A DNA stretch of 64,000 bases from Roseovarius lutimaris (GCF_900115165.1 NZ_FOVP01000006.1:86895-150894), one strand, 5' to 3'. Positions 1 through 9,952 are shown, numbered from the stretch's first letter. The notes: generated from the sequence alone by a model not told the origin. Made by a program: numbers and translations.

Positions 1-3000
1 GCCAAGACTTGCCCCCATGGTGTCATTCCCGGCGCCGCCATCAATCGTGTCATCGCCCGCGCCACCATTGACGACGTCATTGCCAAGGCCGCCATCCATG
101 AGGTCATTGTCCTGACCACCGCCCATGAAGTCGTTGCCGTCGCCGCCATCCATCGTGTCGTCACCGAGGCCACCACCCATGTTGTCATTGCCGGCATCGC
201 CGTTGACCACGTCGTTCCCGTCGGAACCCGCGAGGTTGTCATCTCCATCGCCACCATTGAGAACGTCGTTTCCGCCCAGACCAAAGACGCCATCGTTGCC
301 ACCTTCGCCCGACAGGGTATCGTCACCTGTCGTACCGGTAAGGGTGTTCGCCGTGTCATCACCCGTCAGGTTGACGCCGCCGGAATCGTCGTTGGTGATG
401 ATCGTGCTCGCACTCGATGCCACGATAGAAACCGTGTCGCGCACGGCCGCATCGAGACCGATGTTGACCGATACGGTTTCATCCGCCTCCAAGACGTTAT
501 CCCCGGTGACCACGACCGAGACATTGCGGAATGTCTCACCGTCGGCGAAGGATACCGTCACCGGATCCAGCGAGGAGGACACATCGTCGGCATCCGCAGT
601 CCCGCCAAAGGTGACATCGACATCCAGCGCACCGGAGGTGTCGCCGATCCGATAGATCCGGAACAGTGCCGTCGTTTCGCCGGTATTCCCCTCATCAAGC
701 GCCACCGAGGACGCGCTCACGCCAATAGATGGCCCGAGAGTGGGTGTATTCTGTGGTGCAGTCTCGACCGTTGGGGTCGCTGCAAGTTGCGTTGCGCTAT
801 CGGCAAAGCTTGGGTTGGAAGTCAGCGCCACGTCGAGGATCGCAGCGTCGCGCAGAATTGGATCGGTTAGACCCGCTGCATCGACGATGGCCGTGGCATT
901 CGCCACCACCTGTGGCGGCAGATCGTCAAGGGTGAGCACAACGCGCGGGAAGCTGTCATCCTGGAAGTCCGCCGTGGTTTCACCCGCGGCACGATCAAAC
1001 AGCGCGATATCCTCAGTAATCCGCCAGCTATCGGCGTATTCCCCATAGAGCACATCGAAATCAATCGGCTGCGACAACACTGTGCCATCGCGTGTCGCCA
1101 GATCGTTGGTCGTGTCGCCATCGGCATTGCCCAGCAGACCATGCACCGACCCGCCTGCGCGGGTGTCGTTGAGGAAGGCACAGACGTTCATGTAGCCGTC
1201 AAAGAGGCCGGCCTTGACCTGCTCGCCTGACGCCGTCACCACTGTGTATTCATTGCTTTCAGAGTCAAAGAATACTTGGCCGCCGCCCACATCCACTGGC
1301 CCTGCCAGAGTGTCGATCTCGGTCGGCACACCGTCAATGGTCAGCGCCGGATCGCCGGTCGCGTCGATCTGAATCCGGGTGCCATCCACATCCATCGCCA
1401 TTACGGTGATGATCGACACGGCATCGTTGATCGGCTCTGTGCGAACCTGCACGTTGATTGGATCGCCCGAAGTCGATTCAAGCAGAGTGAATTCCCCAAC
1501 CGCCTGGAAATCATAGCCAAGCCCGTCCAGCGTAGTGAGGTGCGGGTCGCCAAAGATATCGGCCTCGACCGGCGGCGGCGGCGGCGCACGGACGATATCG
1601 TCGTCGATGATCGTTCCGGTGGCGAATTCCGCCCCGGCAAACAGCACATCCACAGGCACGTTCGGGTCCGATGCCACCGCATCAATGATCTCGACACTGA
1701 AGGTTTCATCGAATTCCGGGATCGTATCGCCCTGAATCGTAAAGGTCACCGTGCCGCTTGTGGCGCCCGCCGCGATGGTGCCCATGTCCACGGTCGGAAG
1801 GTTGACCCCCATATCAGCATTGTTGGCCGTATCGAAAAAGTCAAAGAAGGCCTCTACATCGACATCAACATCGACATCCATATTGCCGAACCGGTTCACA
1901 TCAAAAGAGATGTCGACCGTCCCGGTATCGCCCTCAAGCACGCTGGCGTCACTGATGGTAAGATAAACTGGCGCGGGATCGGGATCTTTTACGTCAATCG
2001 TCACCGTCGCCGAGTCGGTCAAAATTCCGTCACTGATCGTATAGCTAAAGCTGTCGGTGGTATCCAACCCCGCCGCAAGTGCGTCAAAGGCCCCGTTTGG
2101 ATCATAAAAGAACGATCCATCCGCCGCGAGCGTGATCTCGGCCCCGGAAGGCAGAATCACACTGTCGCCGACACTGATCGGGCTGTTACCCGCAGCCCCT
2201 GATACTGTGATCACGTCGAAGGGGTCTGGATCGTTGTCGTTGGCCAGAACGCTAGGTGTCAGGATCAAACTGCTGCGGTCGGTGGTGAACCCCGGAGCCA
2301 TGTTGCCGCCGTCGTTGATCGCCACCGGCGCATCATTGCCTTCGGAGACGATAGAGGCTTCGGTTGTCAAATTGAAACCGGCAAAGAAAATATTGTCGTC
2401 ATTCGACGGGTTCAGCGTCTCGACAAGGATCAGACGGTCACCTGTCACCAAAAAGCCATCCTGTGCCAGATCATAAAGCTCGTCATCCGAACGCTGAATG
2501 TCTTCCGGCGTGTCACCACTGGGCAGCGCCGCCGGATCGACAGGGTTGGCCGGATCGTCGCCGACCCCGCCGATGGTGACCAGGCCGCCATTGCTTCCGG
2601 CGCCGTCGTCATATCCGCCCGCCGACGATGTCAGAAGCTGGCCATTGACGTCGATATTTGACTGCTGATCAAAGAACCCACCGCCGGATTGAAAGCCAAA
2701 ACCGATGCCGAGCGACATCAGCACTTCCAGATTGCCATCGACCAATAGCGGATTCGCGAGGCTGAGGCTGAAATCGTCGCCGGACTGATTGGTGAAACCG
2801 TCAAACAGCACGATGGTGCGTTCTGCTTCATTCGGATTGCCATAGACCACTTCAAGCGTGTAGCCGTCGATGCTGCTGCCCATGTTCTCGACACTGAAGA
2901 CGATCGGGTTTGGATCCCCATCGCCGACCACATCGCTTACAAAGCCGGTCACATCGGCACGATGTGCCTCAAGCGTAAACCCATCTGTCACGCCAAGTGG

Positions 3001-3252
3001 AATAAACTCGTTCTGCGCCGTGATCCCGTCGCCATTGTCGTTCACGACAGTGATCGCCTGATCTCCGCTTGAAAACGTCACCGTCGGATCGGTAAAACTT
3101 GAAAACGTCGTTGCATGCAGGAAAGCGGCGATGACCTCGGAACCCTCAGGAACGACAGCTTCGATATCGCCGCCATTGGTAAAGCTCCCTGATGTGCCGT
3201 CCAAAGACCAATTGCCGTTGCCGAAGAATGTAAAAAATGAATTCAAAGCCAT
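1..3252 (-). CDS. Large secreted RTX / Calx-beta / von Willebrand D protein (partial, C-terminus outside window)
   Basis: The frame is open from an ATG at 3252 to base 1 (1084 codons, no stop). An AGGGGGG ribosome site lies about 7 nt upstream. Domains visible by reading: a unique N-terminal region without a classical signal peptide (about 1-290); a cadherin/VCBS-like module with a VLANDND motif (about 305-420); a Calx-beta domain ending near IIDDD (about 425-550); a PPPPP linker; a von Willebrand D domain opening with IFGDPHLTTLDG (about 565-700); a second Calx-beta domain (about 840-950); then GGxGND-type RTX nonapeptides from about 967 to the edge. RTX proteins bind calcium outside the cell and usually leave through a type I secretion system with a C-terminal signal, which would lie beyond the window. 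The likely role is surface or matrix adhesion; this is inference. No secretion genes are visible nearby. Confidence 0.88.
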   Translation of the reverse strand, partial: MALNSFFTFFGNGNWSLDGTSGSFTNGGDIEAVVPEGSEVIAAFLHATTFSSFTDPTVTFSSGDQAITVVNDNGDGITAQNEFIPLGVTDGFTLEAHRADVTGFVSDVVGDGDPNPIVFSVENMGSSIDGYTLEVVYGNPNEAERTIVLFDGFTNQSGDDFSLSLANPLLVDGNLEVLMSLGIGFGFQSGGGFFDQQSNIDVNGQLLTSSAGGYDDGAGSNGGLVTIGGVGDDPANPVDPAALPSGDTPEDIQRSDDELYDLAQDGFLVTGDRLILVETLNPSNDDNIFFAGFNLTTEASIVSEGNDAPVAINDGGNMAPGFTTDRSSLILTPSVLANDNDPDPFDVITVSGAAGNSPISVGDSVILPSGAEITLAADGSFFYDPNGAFDALAAGLDTTDSFSYTISDGILTDSATVTIDVKDPDPAPVYLTISDASVLEGDTGTVDISFDVNRFGNMDVDVDVDVEAFFDFFDTANNADMGVNLPTVDMGTIAAGATSGTVTFTIQGDTIPEFDETFSVEIIDAVASDPNVPVDVLFAGAEFATGTIIDDDIVRAPPPPPVEADIFGDPHLTTLDGLGYDFQAVGEFTLLESTSGDPINVQVRTEPINDAVSIITVMAMDVDGTRIQIDATGDPALTIDGVPTEIDTLAGPVDVGGGQVFFDSESNEYTVVTASGEQVKAGLFDGYMNVCAFLNDTRAGGSVHGLLGNADGDTTNDLATRDGTVLSQPIDFDVLYGEYADSWRITEDIALFDRAAGETTADFQDDSFPRVVLTLDDLPPQVVANATAIVDAAGLTDPILRDAAILDVALTSNPSFADSATQLAATPTVETAPQNTPTLGPSIGVSASSVALDEGNTGETTALFRIYRIGDTSGALDVDVTFGGTADADDVSSSLDPVTVSFADGETFRNVSVVVTGDNVLEADETVSVNIGLDAAVRDTVSIVASSASTIITNDDSGGVNLTGDDTANTLTGTTGDDTLSGEGGNDGVFGLGGNDVLNGGDGDDNLAGSDGNDVVNGDAGNDNMGGGLGDDTMDGGDGNDFMGGGQDNDLMDGGLGNDVVNGGAGDDTIDGGAGNDTMGASLG

Positions 3253-3376
3253 GATAGATCCCCCCTAGAACCCGAACGCTCACAAAAAAGTGAACGAGTC
3301 GTTAATGAAAGTGATTTCTCATGTTGGTATAACTTCGGCTTTTATGCAAGATTCATATCAAAATCACCTTATTTCC

Positions 3377-3394
3377 GCATTTTCTGGAAAATGC
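3377..3394. repeat. Short perfect palindrome between aminotransferase and RTX genes
   Basis: GCATTTTC-TG-GAAAATGC is a perfect inverted repeat about 30 nt after the aminotransferase stop and 125 nt before the RTX start. It could be an operator for the RTX gene or a weak stem-loop at the operon end. No T-run follows on the minus strand, so it is not a classical intrinsic terminator. Confidence 0.4.
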
Positions 3395-3421
3395 AGACCG
3401 CAGAAGGCCCTAGGTCGGGCG

Positions 3422-4747
3422 TCAGGCGTGAAGGGCGGTGTCGATGGCCCCGCTTAGTTTTTGCACCAATTCGTCGATCTGATCGTCGCTGATGATAAAG
3501 GGCGGCGCCAGAAGCACGTGATCGCCGTTTTGCCCATCAATCGTGCCGCTCATCGGGTAACAGATCAGCCCGGCCTCAAACGCGGCTTTCTTGATCTTGC
3601 CGGCAATTTTGCGCGCGGGATCAAACGGCGCCTTGGAGTCGCGATCGGCCACAATCTCGACCCCCTGAAACAACCCCCTGCCGCGAAGATCGCCAATATT
3701 GGGATGCTGGCCAAATTGCGCCTCTAGGGCCGCCATAAGGCGCGCGCCCTGGGTTTTCACGCGTGGAATAAGGTTACGATCCAGCAAGGCGCTGACCACG
3801 GCAACCCCGGCGGCGGCGGCGGTGGGGTGACCAAGATAGGTATGGCCGTGCTGAAAAAACCCGCTGCCGTTCTCGATCGTCTGATAGATTTGACGGCTGC
3901 ACAGCATCGCGCCGATGGGTTGATAGCCCGCCCCCAACCCCTTGGCGATACAGAGGATATCGGGGGAGACGCCGTCCTGTTCGCAGGCAAACAGGCTTCC
4001 GGTGCGGCCCATGCCACACATCACCTCATCAAGGATCAACAGGATACCGTATTGATCGCAAATCTCGCGGATACGTTTGAAATAGCCCGGCGCGGCGGTC
4101 AGCGCCCCGGCGGTGGCGCCAACAACCGGCTCGGCGGCGAAGGCCATGACGTTTTCCGGCCCGACCCGCAAAAGCTCTTCTTCCAGCAGGTTTGCGGCGC
4201 GCAACCCGTACTCCTCCAGCGTCTCGTCATCGCGCTTGAGACGATATTCATAGCAGGGGTCAATATGGCTCATGTCGATCAGGAGCGGGCCAAACTGGGC
4301 GCGGCGCCATTCATTGCCCCCCGCCGAAAGCGCGCCCATGGTATTGCCATGATAGCTTTGCTTGCGTGCGATCAGGCGGCCGCGCTTGGGCTCGCCCTTT
4401 TCAACAAAATACTGGCGCGCCAGTTTAAGTGCGGCCTCCATCGCCTCGGACCCGCCGGACACCAGATAGACCCGGTCCAGATCGCCCGGCGCATGCGCGA
4501 TCAGAAGATCGGCCAGCGTCTCGGCGGGTTCAGAGGTGAAAAACCCGGTATGGGCATAGGCCAAGCTATCCAACTGTGCCTTGACCGCGTCGATGATGCT
4601 CTGGTCGCCGTGCCCAAGGCACGACACTGCCGCACCGCCCGAGGCATCAAGATATTGCTTGCCGCTGGTGTCATAGAGGTAACATCCCTCACCGCGCGCG
4701 GCGACCGGGGGTAACTGCTTGGTATGGCGTGGGAAAATATGCGACAT
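3422..4747 (-). CDS. Class-III (omega) PLP-dependent aminotransferase
   Basis: This 441-residue protein has the normal length of fold-type I class-III aminotransferases (4-aminobutyrate, ornithine, omega-amino acid and polyamine transaminases). Features: the GGSEAMEAALKLAR cofactor-phosphate motif near residue 98, SYHGNTMGALS near 130, LILDEVMCGMGRTG near 235, and the Schiff-base lysine in IAKGLGAGYQPIG near 268. It is the last enzyme gene of the minus-strand operon starting at 15330, and its start lies 9 nt after the stop of the C45 gene. It probably transaminates a terminal amino group on the amine or conjugate handled by the operon. The exact substrate cannot be read from sequence, and family members are often mis-named as aspartate or GABA aminotransferases. 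Confidence 0.88.
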   Translation of the reverse strand: MSHIFPRHTKQLPPVAARGEGCYLYDTSGKQYLDASGGAAVSCLGHGDQSIIDAVKAQLDSLAYAHTGFFTSEPAETLADLLIAHAPGDLDRVYLVSGGSEAMEAALKLARQYFVEKGEPKRGRLIARKQSYHGNTMGALSAGGNEWRRAQFGPLLIDMSHIDPCYEYRLKRDDETLEEYGLRAANLLEEELLRVGPENVMAFAAEPVVGATAGALTAAPGYFKRIREICDQYGILLILDEVMCGMGRTGSLFACEQDGVSPDILCIAKGLGAGYQPIGAMLCSRQIYQTIENGSGFFQHGHTYLGHPTAAAAGVAVVSALLDRNLIPRVKTQGARLMAALEAQFGQHPNIGDLRGRGLFQGVEIVADRDSKAPFDPARKIAGKIKKAAFEAGLICYPMSGTIDGQNGDHVLLAPPFIISDDQIDELVQKLSGAIDTALHA

Positions 4748-4756
4748 GGGTGCCTC

Positions 4757-5728
4757 CTATGCGGCGCCCGGTATTTGCACCCGGCGGCCGCCTTCCTGAA
4801 AATGATCCATCGTTTGCGACCAGACGGTGCCCGGCCAGCGGACCTCCATCTGTTGCAGACGTGGGCGATAAACGGCGGTGTAAAGCGTGCCAAACCCGGC
4901 GGAAAAGGCCGTTGAATAGAGCGGCGGGCGCAAAAAGGCGTTGATGAACTTATCCTCGGGATCGCGGTGCAGCGTCAGGCGTTGCAGCAGATACCGCTCA
5001 CGCTCGACCGTGGCGGTAAAGCGGGCATGGCTGACCCATTCGACGTTTTCCTGATGGTTGGTTGCAACGGCGGCATGGGTGATCACAGCCGGGCGGTCGG
5101 GCGCCATCATCGCGGTCAGATACTGCCGTTTGGCATCCAGAACGGTGACATTATAGCTCATATGTGTCGGCACGCGGGCCAGCACGGCGCCGGCCTCTTT
5201 GGCGGTCTCGCAGGTCTGCAACACATAGCGCAGGATAAGCGGCACGCCAAACCCCTCGCCGACCACCCGCCTGCCGCCAAAGGTAAGCGAGATCGCAAGG
5301 CCCGCGTCATTCATCCCGTCAACCAGACCCCAGAGACCATCCGAAGTGCCGATCACATGCCGCCCCTGCCAGCCGGTCCTGAGAATCAGGCTATCAAAAG
5401 CGTTTGGGTTATAATCGTAATTGCGCACAAGAACCGGTTCTTCGCCGGTCCAGATCGCCTGGCTACAGCCCGAAAGATAGGGTGGCGGGCAATAGAAGCT
5501 AAGAAAGCGCGCGGCCTGATCGCCGCCGCCAGCCAATTCGCACAGGGTATCGTAAAGCGGTACGATCTCGGGCATGTGATGCTCAAGGGCGCGACGGCTT
5601 TCAAGGTATTTGGGCCGCGCCGCTTCGCCCTCTTTGAGCCACCAGCGCTTGTAGTCGGGCCAATATTCGGCGAAAAGCCCGGCCCATTTCGGGCCGGGCG
5701 AATCTTCACTTAATGCGCGCCAGAGCAT
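4757..5728 (-). CDS. C45-family Ntn acyltransferase/hydrolase (acyl-CoA:6-APA acyltransferase-like)
   Basis: This 323-residue protein resembles the C45 peptidase / isopenicillin-N acyltransferase / carcinine hydrolase family. The expected self-processing cysteine is in LSGCSQAIW, followed by the family pattern LVRNYDYNP and the glycine-rich GLVDGMNDAGLAISLTF stretch. Family members cleave themselves before the cysteine and then hydrolyse or transfer small amides. I chose the ATG at 5728 (MLWRAL) because AAGGAAG lies just upstream; the 41-residue upstream extension of the longer frame is proline/arginine-rich and overlaps the preceding gene. It starts 10 nt after the ATP-grasp gene. Next to an amide-forming ligase, it may release or swap the acyl group on an amine conjugate (inference). 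Confidence 0.78.
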   Translation of the reverse strand: MLWRALSEDSPGPKWAGLFAEYWPDYKRWWLKEGEAARPKYLESRRALEHHMPEIVPLYDTLCELAGGGDQAARFLSFYCPPPYLSGCSQAIWTGEEPVLVRNYDYNPNAFDSLILRTGWQGRHVIGTSDGLWGLVDGMNDAGLAISLTFGGRRVVGEGFGVPLILRYVLQTCETAKEAGAVLARVPTHMSYNVTVLDAKRQYLTAMMAPDRPAVITHAAVATNHQENVEWVSHARFTATVERERYLLQRLTLHRDPEDKFINAFLRPPLYSTAFSAGFGTLYTAVYRPRLQQMEVRWPGTVWSQTMDHFQEGGRRVQIPGAA

Positions 5729-5738
5729 CGCAACTTCC

Positions 5739-7196
5739 TTACATGATCTTGAACGCCGGATCGGCCAGGGCAGGCTCCGCACTGGCAACCGGCAAGGGCT
5801 TACCGGCCACGGTCTGCTTGATGCCGTGAATCCACTTTTTCGCGCGCTCATTCAACTGAAAACTTTTGGTCATCGAGCGGCCACGCGTCACGAGAATGCC
5901 GATATCGGCACCCTCATAGCGGTAATCACCGGGTTGCAGAATCCGCAGGAAAAACGCCTCGTTTTCCGATTCAACCGCACGGCGGTGATAATCGAACCGG
6001 TCAAAGACCACACGGCCATCTTCGAGCATCTTGTAGATGCCGGTTTCGGGCGCGTCGGTGCAGATATCAACGCTATCCTCGGTGTGTTTGATCACCATCT
6101 GCGACCAGCTGTCGATCATGTCGGGGTTAGCCCACCGGTTATTCAGCTCGTCGACATCAAGGTCGAACTTCTTCTTCGAGAATTCCAGCAGATGGAACAG
6201 AAACAACGGCGCATCCGCATGGGCAAAGGCGGCGTGGTTGGTCATCGACGACGCCCCGGTGATGCGCGGGTTCAATTCACCCAGCCACAGATCGCCGGTC
6301 TTTTTGTCGATCAGGAAATCAAGCTCGAAATACCCGCGATAACCCTCTTTGCGCAGTTGCTCGCCGAACTTAAAGGTTAGCTCGCGCGCTTTCTGGCGCA
6401 CCTTGGGCGGAAAGGCAGTGGACAGAATTTCGTTGCCACACCAGCCGCCGCGATAGGGCGTCAAATCCTTGAACCCGACAAGCTCGGTCATCAGCGGGCC
6501 AACGATGGTGCCCTCTTTGGTGGCACAGGCCTCGATTGCCGAACCCCGGCAATCAATCCGCTTCATGATCTTGATCTCGCCCTCGCCGATGATCTCATGC
6601 TCGTGACGGCGAAAGTCAGCCTCGGATTTGATGAAAAACGTGGTGTGGCCACTATCGCCAAAGGCCGATTGCAGGACCAGATCATGCCCGATCCCGGCCT
6701 TTTCACAGGTTGCGCGCAGATCCTCATAGGACGTGACTTCGGCCAGAACGTTGGGCACCGAGGGAACACCGGCCTTATTGCCGATGCGGACGGTTTCGAT
6801 CTTGTTGTCCATCTTGGTGCGCAGCTTGGCCTTGGGAAACCAGACATCGGCGCCCAATTCTTTCGACAGACGCTCGGTTTCTTCGTCAAACATCAAAAAC
6901 ACGAACTTGGGCTTGCCACCGCGCCGCTTGATGAAATCAATCACCTCCTTGTGCTGTAGCAGATAGTTGTTGATATCCTCGATTGACTGAAACTCGGCAT
7001 GGGGCTGTTCCGAGGGGCAGAACACGTTCGGGTGCTTGCCGCCGTAACAGTCGATGTAACAGATGTATTTGAAGTTCTTCACCCACTCATCAAGGCCGAG
7101 AAGGTTAAAGTTGGTGGCCGAGATAAAGTAAATCGGATCCTCATTGCGGTGAAAGAACCGGCGGATCTCCGAGATATTCTTAAGCACAGTTGCCAT
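5739..7196 (-). CDS. Stand-alone ATP-grasp ligase (biotin-carboxylase-like fold)
   Basis: This 485-residue protein has ATP-grasp character: an N-terminal pre-ATP-grasp region, a nucleotide-binding part around LVLQSAFGDSGHTTFF (about 172-190), and the magnesium-binding WLGELNPRITGASS (about 306-320). ATP-grasp enzymes join a carboxylate, through an acyl phosphate, to an amine or other nucleophile. It has no biotin-carboxyl-carrier or carboxyltransferase domain, so carboxylase naming would be misleading. The gene sits between the decarboxylase (14 nt upstream) and the C45 gene (10 nt downstream). That position suggests it conjugates an amino acid or other acid to the amine produced by the decarboxylase, but the substrates are unknown. 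Confidence 0.82.
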   Translation of the reverse strand: MATVLKNISEIRRFFHRNEDPIYFISATNFNLLGLDEWVKNFKYICYIDCYGGKHPNVFCPSEQPHAEFQSIEDINNYLLQHKEVIDFIKRRGGKPKFVFLMFDEETERLSKELGADVWFPKAKLRTKMDNKIETVRIGNKAGVPSVPNVLAEVTSYEDLRATCEKAGIGHDLVLQSAFGDSGHTTFFIKSEADFRRHEHEIIGEGEIKIMKRIDCRGSAIEACATKEGTIVGPLMTELVGFKDLTPYRGGWCGNEILSTAFPPKVRQKARELTFKFGEQLRKEGYRGYFELDFLIDKKTGDLWLGELNPRITGASSMTNHAAFAHADAPLFLFHLLEFSKKKFDLDVDELNNRWANPDMIDSWSQMVIKHTEDSVDICTDAPETGIYKMLEDGRVVFDRFDYHRRAVESENEAFFLRILQPGDYRYEGADIGILVTRGRSMTKSFQLNERAKKWIHGIKQTVAGKPLPVASAEPALADPAFKIM

Positions 7197-7210
7197 GTTG
7201 TTTTCCTTCC

Positions 7211-9952
7211 CTATTCGGCTGCAGTCTTGATGGGTTTGGCCTTGGGCAAGGCGGCCAGGGCCTCTGGTGTGAAAACCCGCAACCCAAGGTCGGCGCGGTA
7301 GCCATGAATTTCATTGACGTCGAGCGCGCGCATGAAAGCAAGGATTTCCTTGCTGATCACCTGCCCCGGCACCAGGATCGGAAAGCCTGGCGGATAGGGG
7401 ATAATAAAGCTGGCCGAGACCACCTCTTGACCGGCCTCAAGCGCGTCTTTCAGCGATCCATCGAGTTCAAGATAATCGCAGTTCTTGAGGTCATAGCTCA
7501 GGTAATAGGCGGTCCTGATATCGCCCTCAGGCGTCAGGTTATCCGGCCGGAACGCATCGTGAAAGCGGCTGAAATCCGGCAGGGGCGGATAATTTTCGGT
7601 CAGGTTCTTGACCCGCCTGTCAAACGAAAGCCGCTCCATGTTCGATGCATCGTCCAGCAGATCGTCAAGGTCTTTGGCTATCTCGACAAGCACCTCGATC
7701 AGATAGGCCACCGACGACCGCGTGGTGCCGATATTTGTCATGAACAGCACGGTATTGCGCGAGGTCTTGTTGATCTGAATGCCGTATTTGTCCATCAGGA
7801 TATCGGTCTTGAAGGTGTCGCCATCCCAACCCGTTCCGCCAACGGCAAGGGTCACGCGGGTGGCATCAAGCACGAAATCATCCTGCTCCCAGCAATCCCA
7901 CATGTCGGTCCAGCCCTGATCATTGTGAAAATAGCTGGTGACGCCACTTTGCCGATGATGCTCGGGGATCATGTCCCCGGCGGTCAGGACCTTGAAATAC
8001 TTTTGTAACAGGGGGTGTGTGCTGACCGCCTTGCGCATCGACATTGCCGCTTCGATCTGGCGCTGCACGAATTCAAAGCCCTCAAGTTCCACCTGACGGC
8101 GCCCGACATCAAGCGAGGCGATGATTTGATAGTTGGGCGAGGTTGACGTGTGGGTCATATAGGCTTCGTGAAAGCTCTGTTCGACCTCGCCTTTGAAATC
8201 CTGATCGTTGACGTGGATCATCGACCCCTGCCTTAGCGAGGTCAGCGTTTTATGCGTCGATTGGGTGGCATAGACCCTTATGCGCGCATTGGGCGGCGCA
8301 ACAAGCCGGGTTTCAAGCCATACGTCATCCGGGGCATCGGCCAACTCTTCCTGCTGGGCCTCATAGGTGCGGCGGTGCGCCTCGGTGCGCAACCGGCGGC
8401 GCAGGTTGTTGGCTGTCCGCATGCCGGTGCGTTGCCGATAGGTCGGATTGAAACGGGCAAAGGCAAACCATGCCTCATCCCAGAGAAACACAAGGTCGGG
8501 CTTGATCGCCAGACATTCTTCCATCACCCGCTCGACATTATAGACCAGCCCGTCAAAGGTACAGTTGGTCAGCAAGAGCATACGCACGCGATCAAGCTTG
8601 CCCGCCGCCTTGAGCGCCAGAAGCTGATGCTTGATCTCGCGCAGCGGGACCGCGCCATACATCGAGTATTCATTGAGCGGATAGCTATCGAGATAGACCA
8701 CCTCGGCCCCGGCCAGAACCATGCCATAATGGTGCGATTTGTGGCAATCACGGTCCACAAGCACGATGTCACCGGGACGCACAAGCGCCTGCACCACGAT
8801 CTTGTTGCAGGTCGAGGTGCCGTTGGTGGCAAAGAAGGTCTGTTTTGATCCAAACGCCCGGCTGGCAAGTTCCTGTGCTTCCTTGATCGGGCCGTGCGGC
8901 TCCAAAAGGCTATCAAGCCCGCCCGAGGTGGCCGAGGTTTCCGCCAGAAAGATATTGGGGCCGTAAAACGCGCCCATATCCTGAATCCAGTGGCTGCGGC
9001 TGATGGATTTGCCGCGGCTGATCGGCATCGCGTGAAATACGCCGGTCGGCTGCTTGGAATAGTTCACAAGCGCCGTAAAGAACGGCGTCTTGTTGCGCGC
9101 CTCAACCCCACGCAGGATATTGAGGTGAAGCTCCATAAAGTCTTCCTGATTGTAGAAAACCCGCCGACAGATCCCAAGATCAAGCCCGGCGATATCCTCG
9201 ACCGAGCGTTCAGTGACAAGATAGGCATCCAGCTCAGGCCGGACCCGGTCAATCAGACGACACAGCTCTGGCCCATAGTTTTCCGGCAGCATCGTATCAA
9301 TTTCGCCAAACTCACTGGAACTGGCGAGGTACTTGGCCAGAATTTCATTGTCGTTCTTTGATTTCAAAACAAGACCGGGACGCACGACAATCGCCTGAAT
9401 GTTGTGGTTGAACAGCACCGCGATCAGCGCGTCTTCCAGACTGGGCACGACAACCGCTTCATAGTGAAACGGGTCCTCGGCGCGGCGCATCTTGGTCACG
9501 TTGGATTTCAGCCAGCGTTCTTGCTGTTCGCTGACATTGTCGACGATCAGCACCTCGAAATAGGGCCGTGCCATGGCGCGCGCTTCGGGGGACAGCATTG
9601 CCTCGTCGTTATGTTCTTCTTCGTCCAGACTGTCACGATCCAGCGGGATCGTGCGGCGCCGATAAGCCCCGGTGGTTAAGGCGCGGGTGATCCGGTTCAC
9701 GCCAAAGGACAGATCGTCGAAATTGCCATGCTCGAACTGGCGGCGCATGTGATCAAAGGCCGCCATGCCGGGAAAGGCCCAATAAGGCTCGATCACGGCG
9801 AGCGCGTCAAACAGATCGGCCACCCGAATTTTCAGGGCGGCGATCTTTTTCGCGTCCCTCTCACGGCAAATTGAGGTTGCCGCCTCGCGCAACGCGCTCC
9901 ACCGGTCGGAGCGAAGCTGCGTTGCGGAATAATAGTCGCTTACAGAATCCAC
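7211..9952 (-). CDS. Long-form Orn/Lys/Arg decarboxylase (PLP fold type I)
   Basis: This is a 913-residue member of the acid-inducible amino-acid decarboxylase group (AdiA/CadA/SpeF type, usually 710-760 residues). Visible motifs: TSATSGGLDSLLEP and FFATNGTSTCNKIV in the PLP domain, a DEAWFAFARF motif near 490, and the PLP lysine in ATQSTHKTLTSLRQGS near 570. The extra length includes an arginine/glutamate-rich insertion between DEAW and the lysine motif, and an extended N-terminal wing region. It should release CO2 from a basic amino acid to give a diamine or agmatine; which amino acid is not determinable by eye. It lies 14 nt before the ATP-grasp gene and 73 nt after the amidase gene. Confidence 0.87.
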   Translation of the reverse strand: MDSVSDYYSATQLRSDRWSALREAATSICRERDAKKIAALKIRVADLFDALAVIEPYWAFPGMAAFDHMRRQFEHGNFDDLSFGVNRITRALTTGAYRRRTIPLDRDSLDEEEHNDEAMLSPEARAMARPYFEVLIVDNVSEQQERWLKSNVTKMRRAEDPFHYEAVVVPSLEDALIAVLFNHNIQAIVVRPGLVLKSKNDNEILAKYLASSSEFGEIDTMLPENYGPELCRLIDRVRPELDAYLVTERSVEDIAGLDLGICRRVFYNQEDFMELHLNILRGVEARNKTPFFTALVNYSKQPTGVFHAMPISRGKSISRSHWIQDMGAFYGPNIFLAETSATSGGLDSLLEPHGPIKEAQELASRAFGSKQTFFATNGTSTCNKIVVQALVRPGDIVLVDRDCHKSHHYGMVLAGAEVVYLDSYPLNEYSMYGAVPLREIKHQLLALKAAGKLDRVRMLLLTNCTFDGLVYNVERVMEECLAIKPDLVFLWDEAWFAFARFNPTYRQRTGMRTANNLRRRLRTEAHRRTYEAQQEELADAPDDVWLETRLVAPPNARIRVYATQSTHKTLTSLRQGSMIHVNDQDFKGEVEQSFHEAYMTHTSTSPNYQIIASLDVGRRQVELEGFEFVQRQIEAAMSMRKAVSTHPLLQKYFKVLTAGDMIPEHHRQSGVTSYFHNDQGWTDMWDCWEQDDFVLDATRVTLAVGGTGWDGDTFKTDILMDKYGIQINKTSRNTVLFMTNIGTTRSSVAYLIEVLVEIAKDLDDLLDDASNMERLSFDRRVKNLTENYPPLPDFSRFHDAFRPDNLTPEGDIRTAYYLSYDLKNCDYLELDGSLKDALEAGQEVVSASFIIPYPPGFPILVPGQVISKEILAFMRALDVNEIHGYRADLGLRVFTPEALAALPKAKPIKTAAE

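Noticed and set aside
125..3061. Several plus-strand frames (e.g. 125-655, 1276-2202, 2132-2476)
   Set aside because: They are antisense to the RTX gene, have unnatural Ser/Pro/Thr- or Arg/His-rich composition and no recognisable domain. The minus frame is open over the whole region and shows clear domains.
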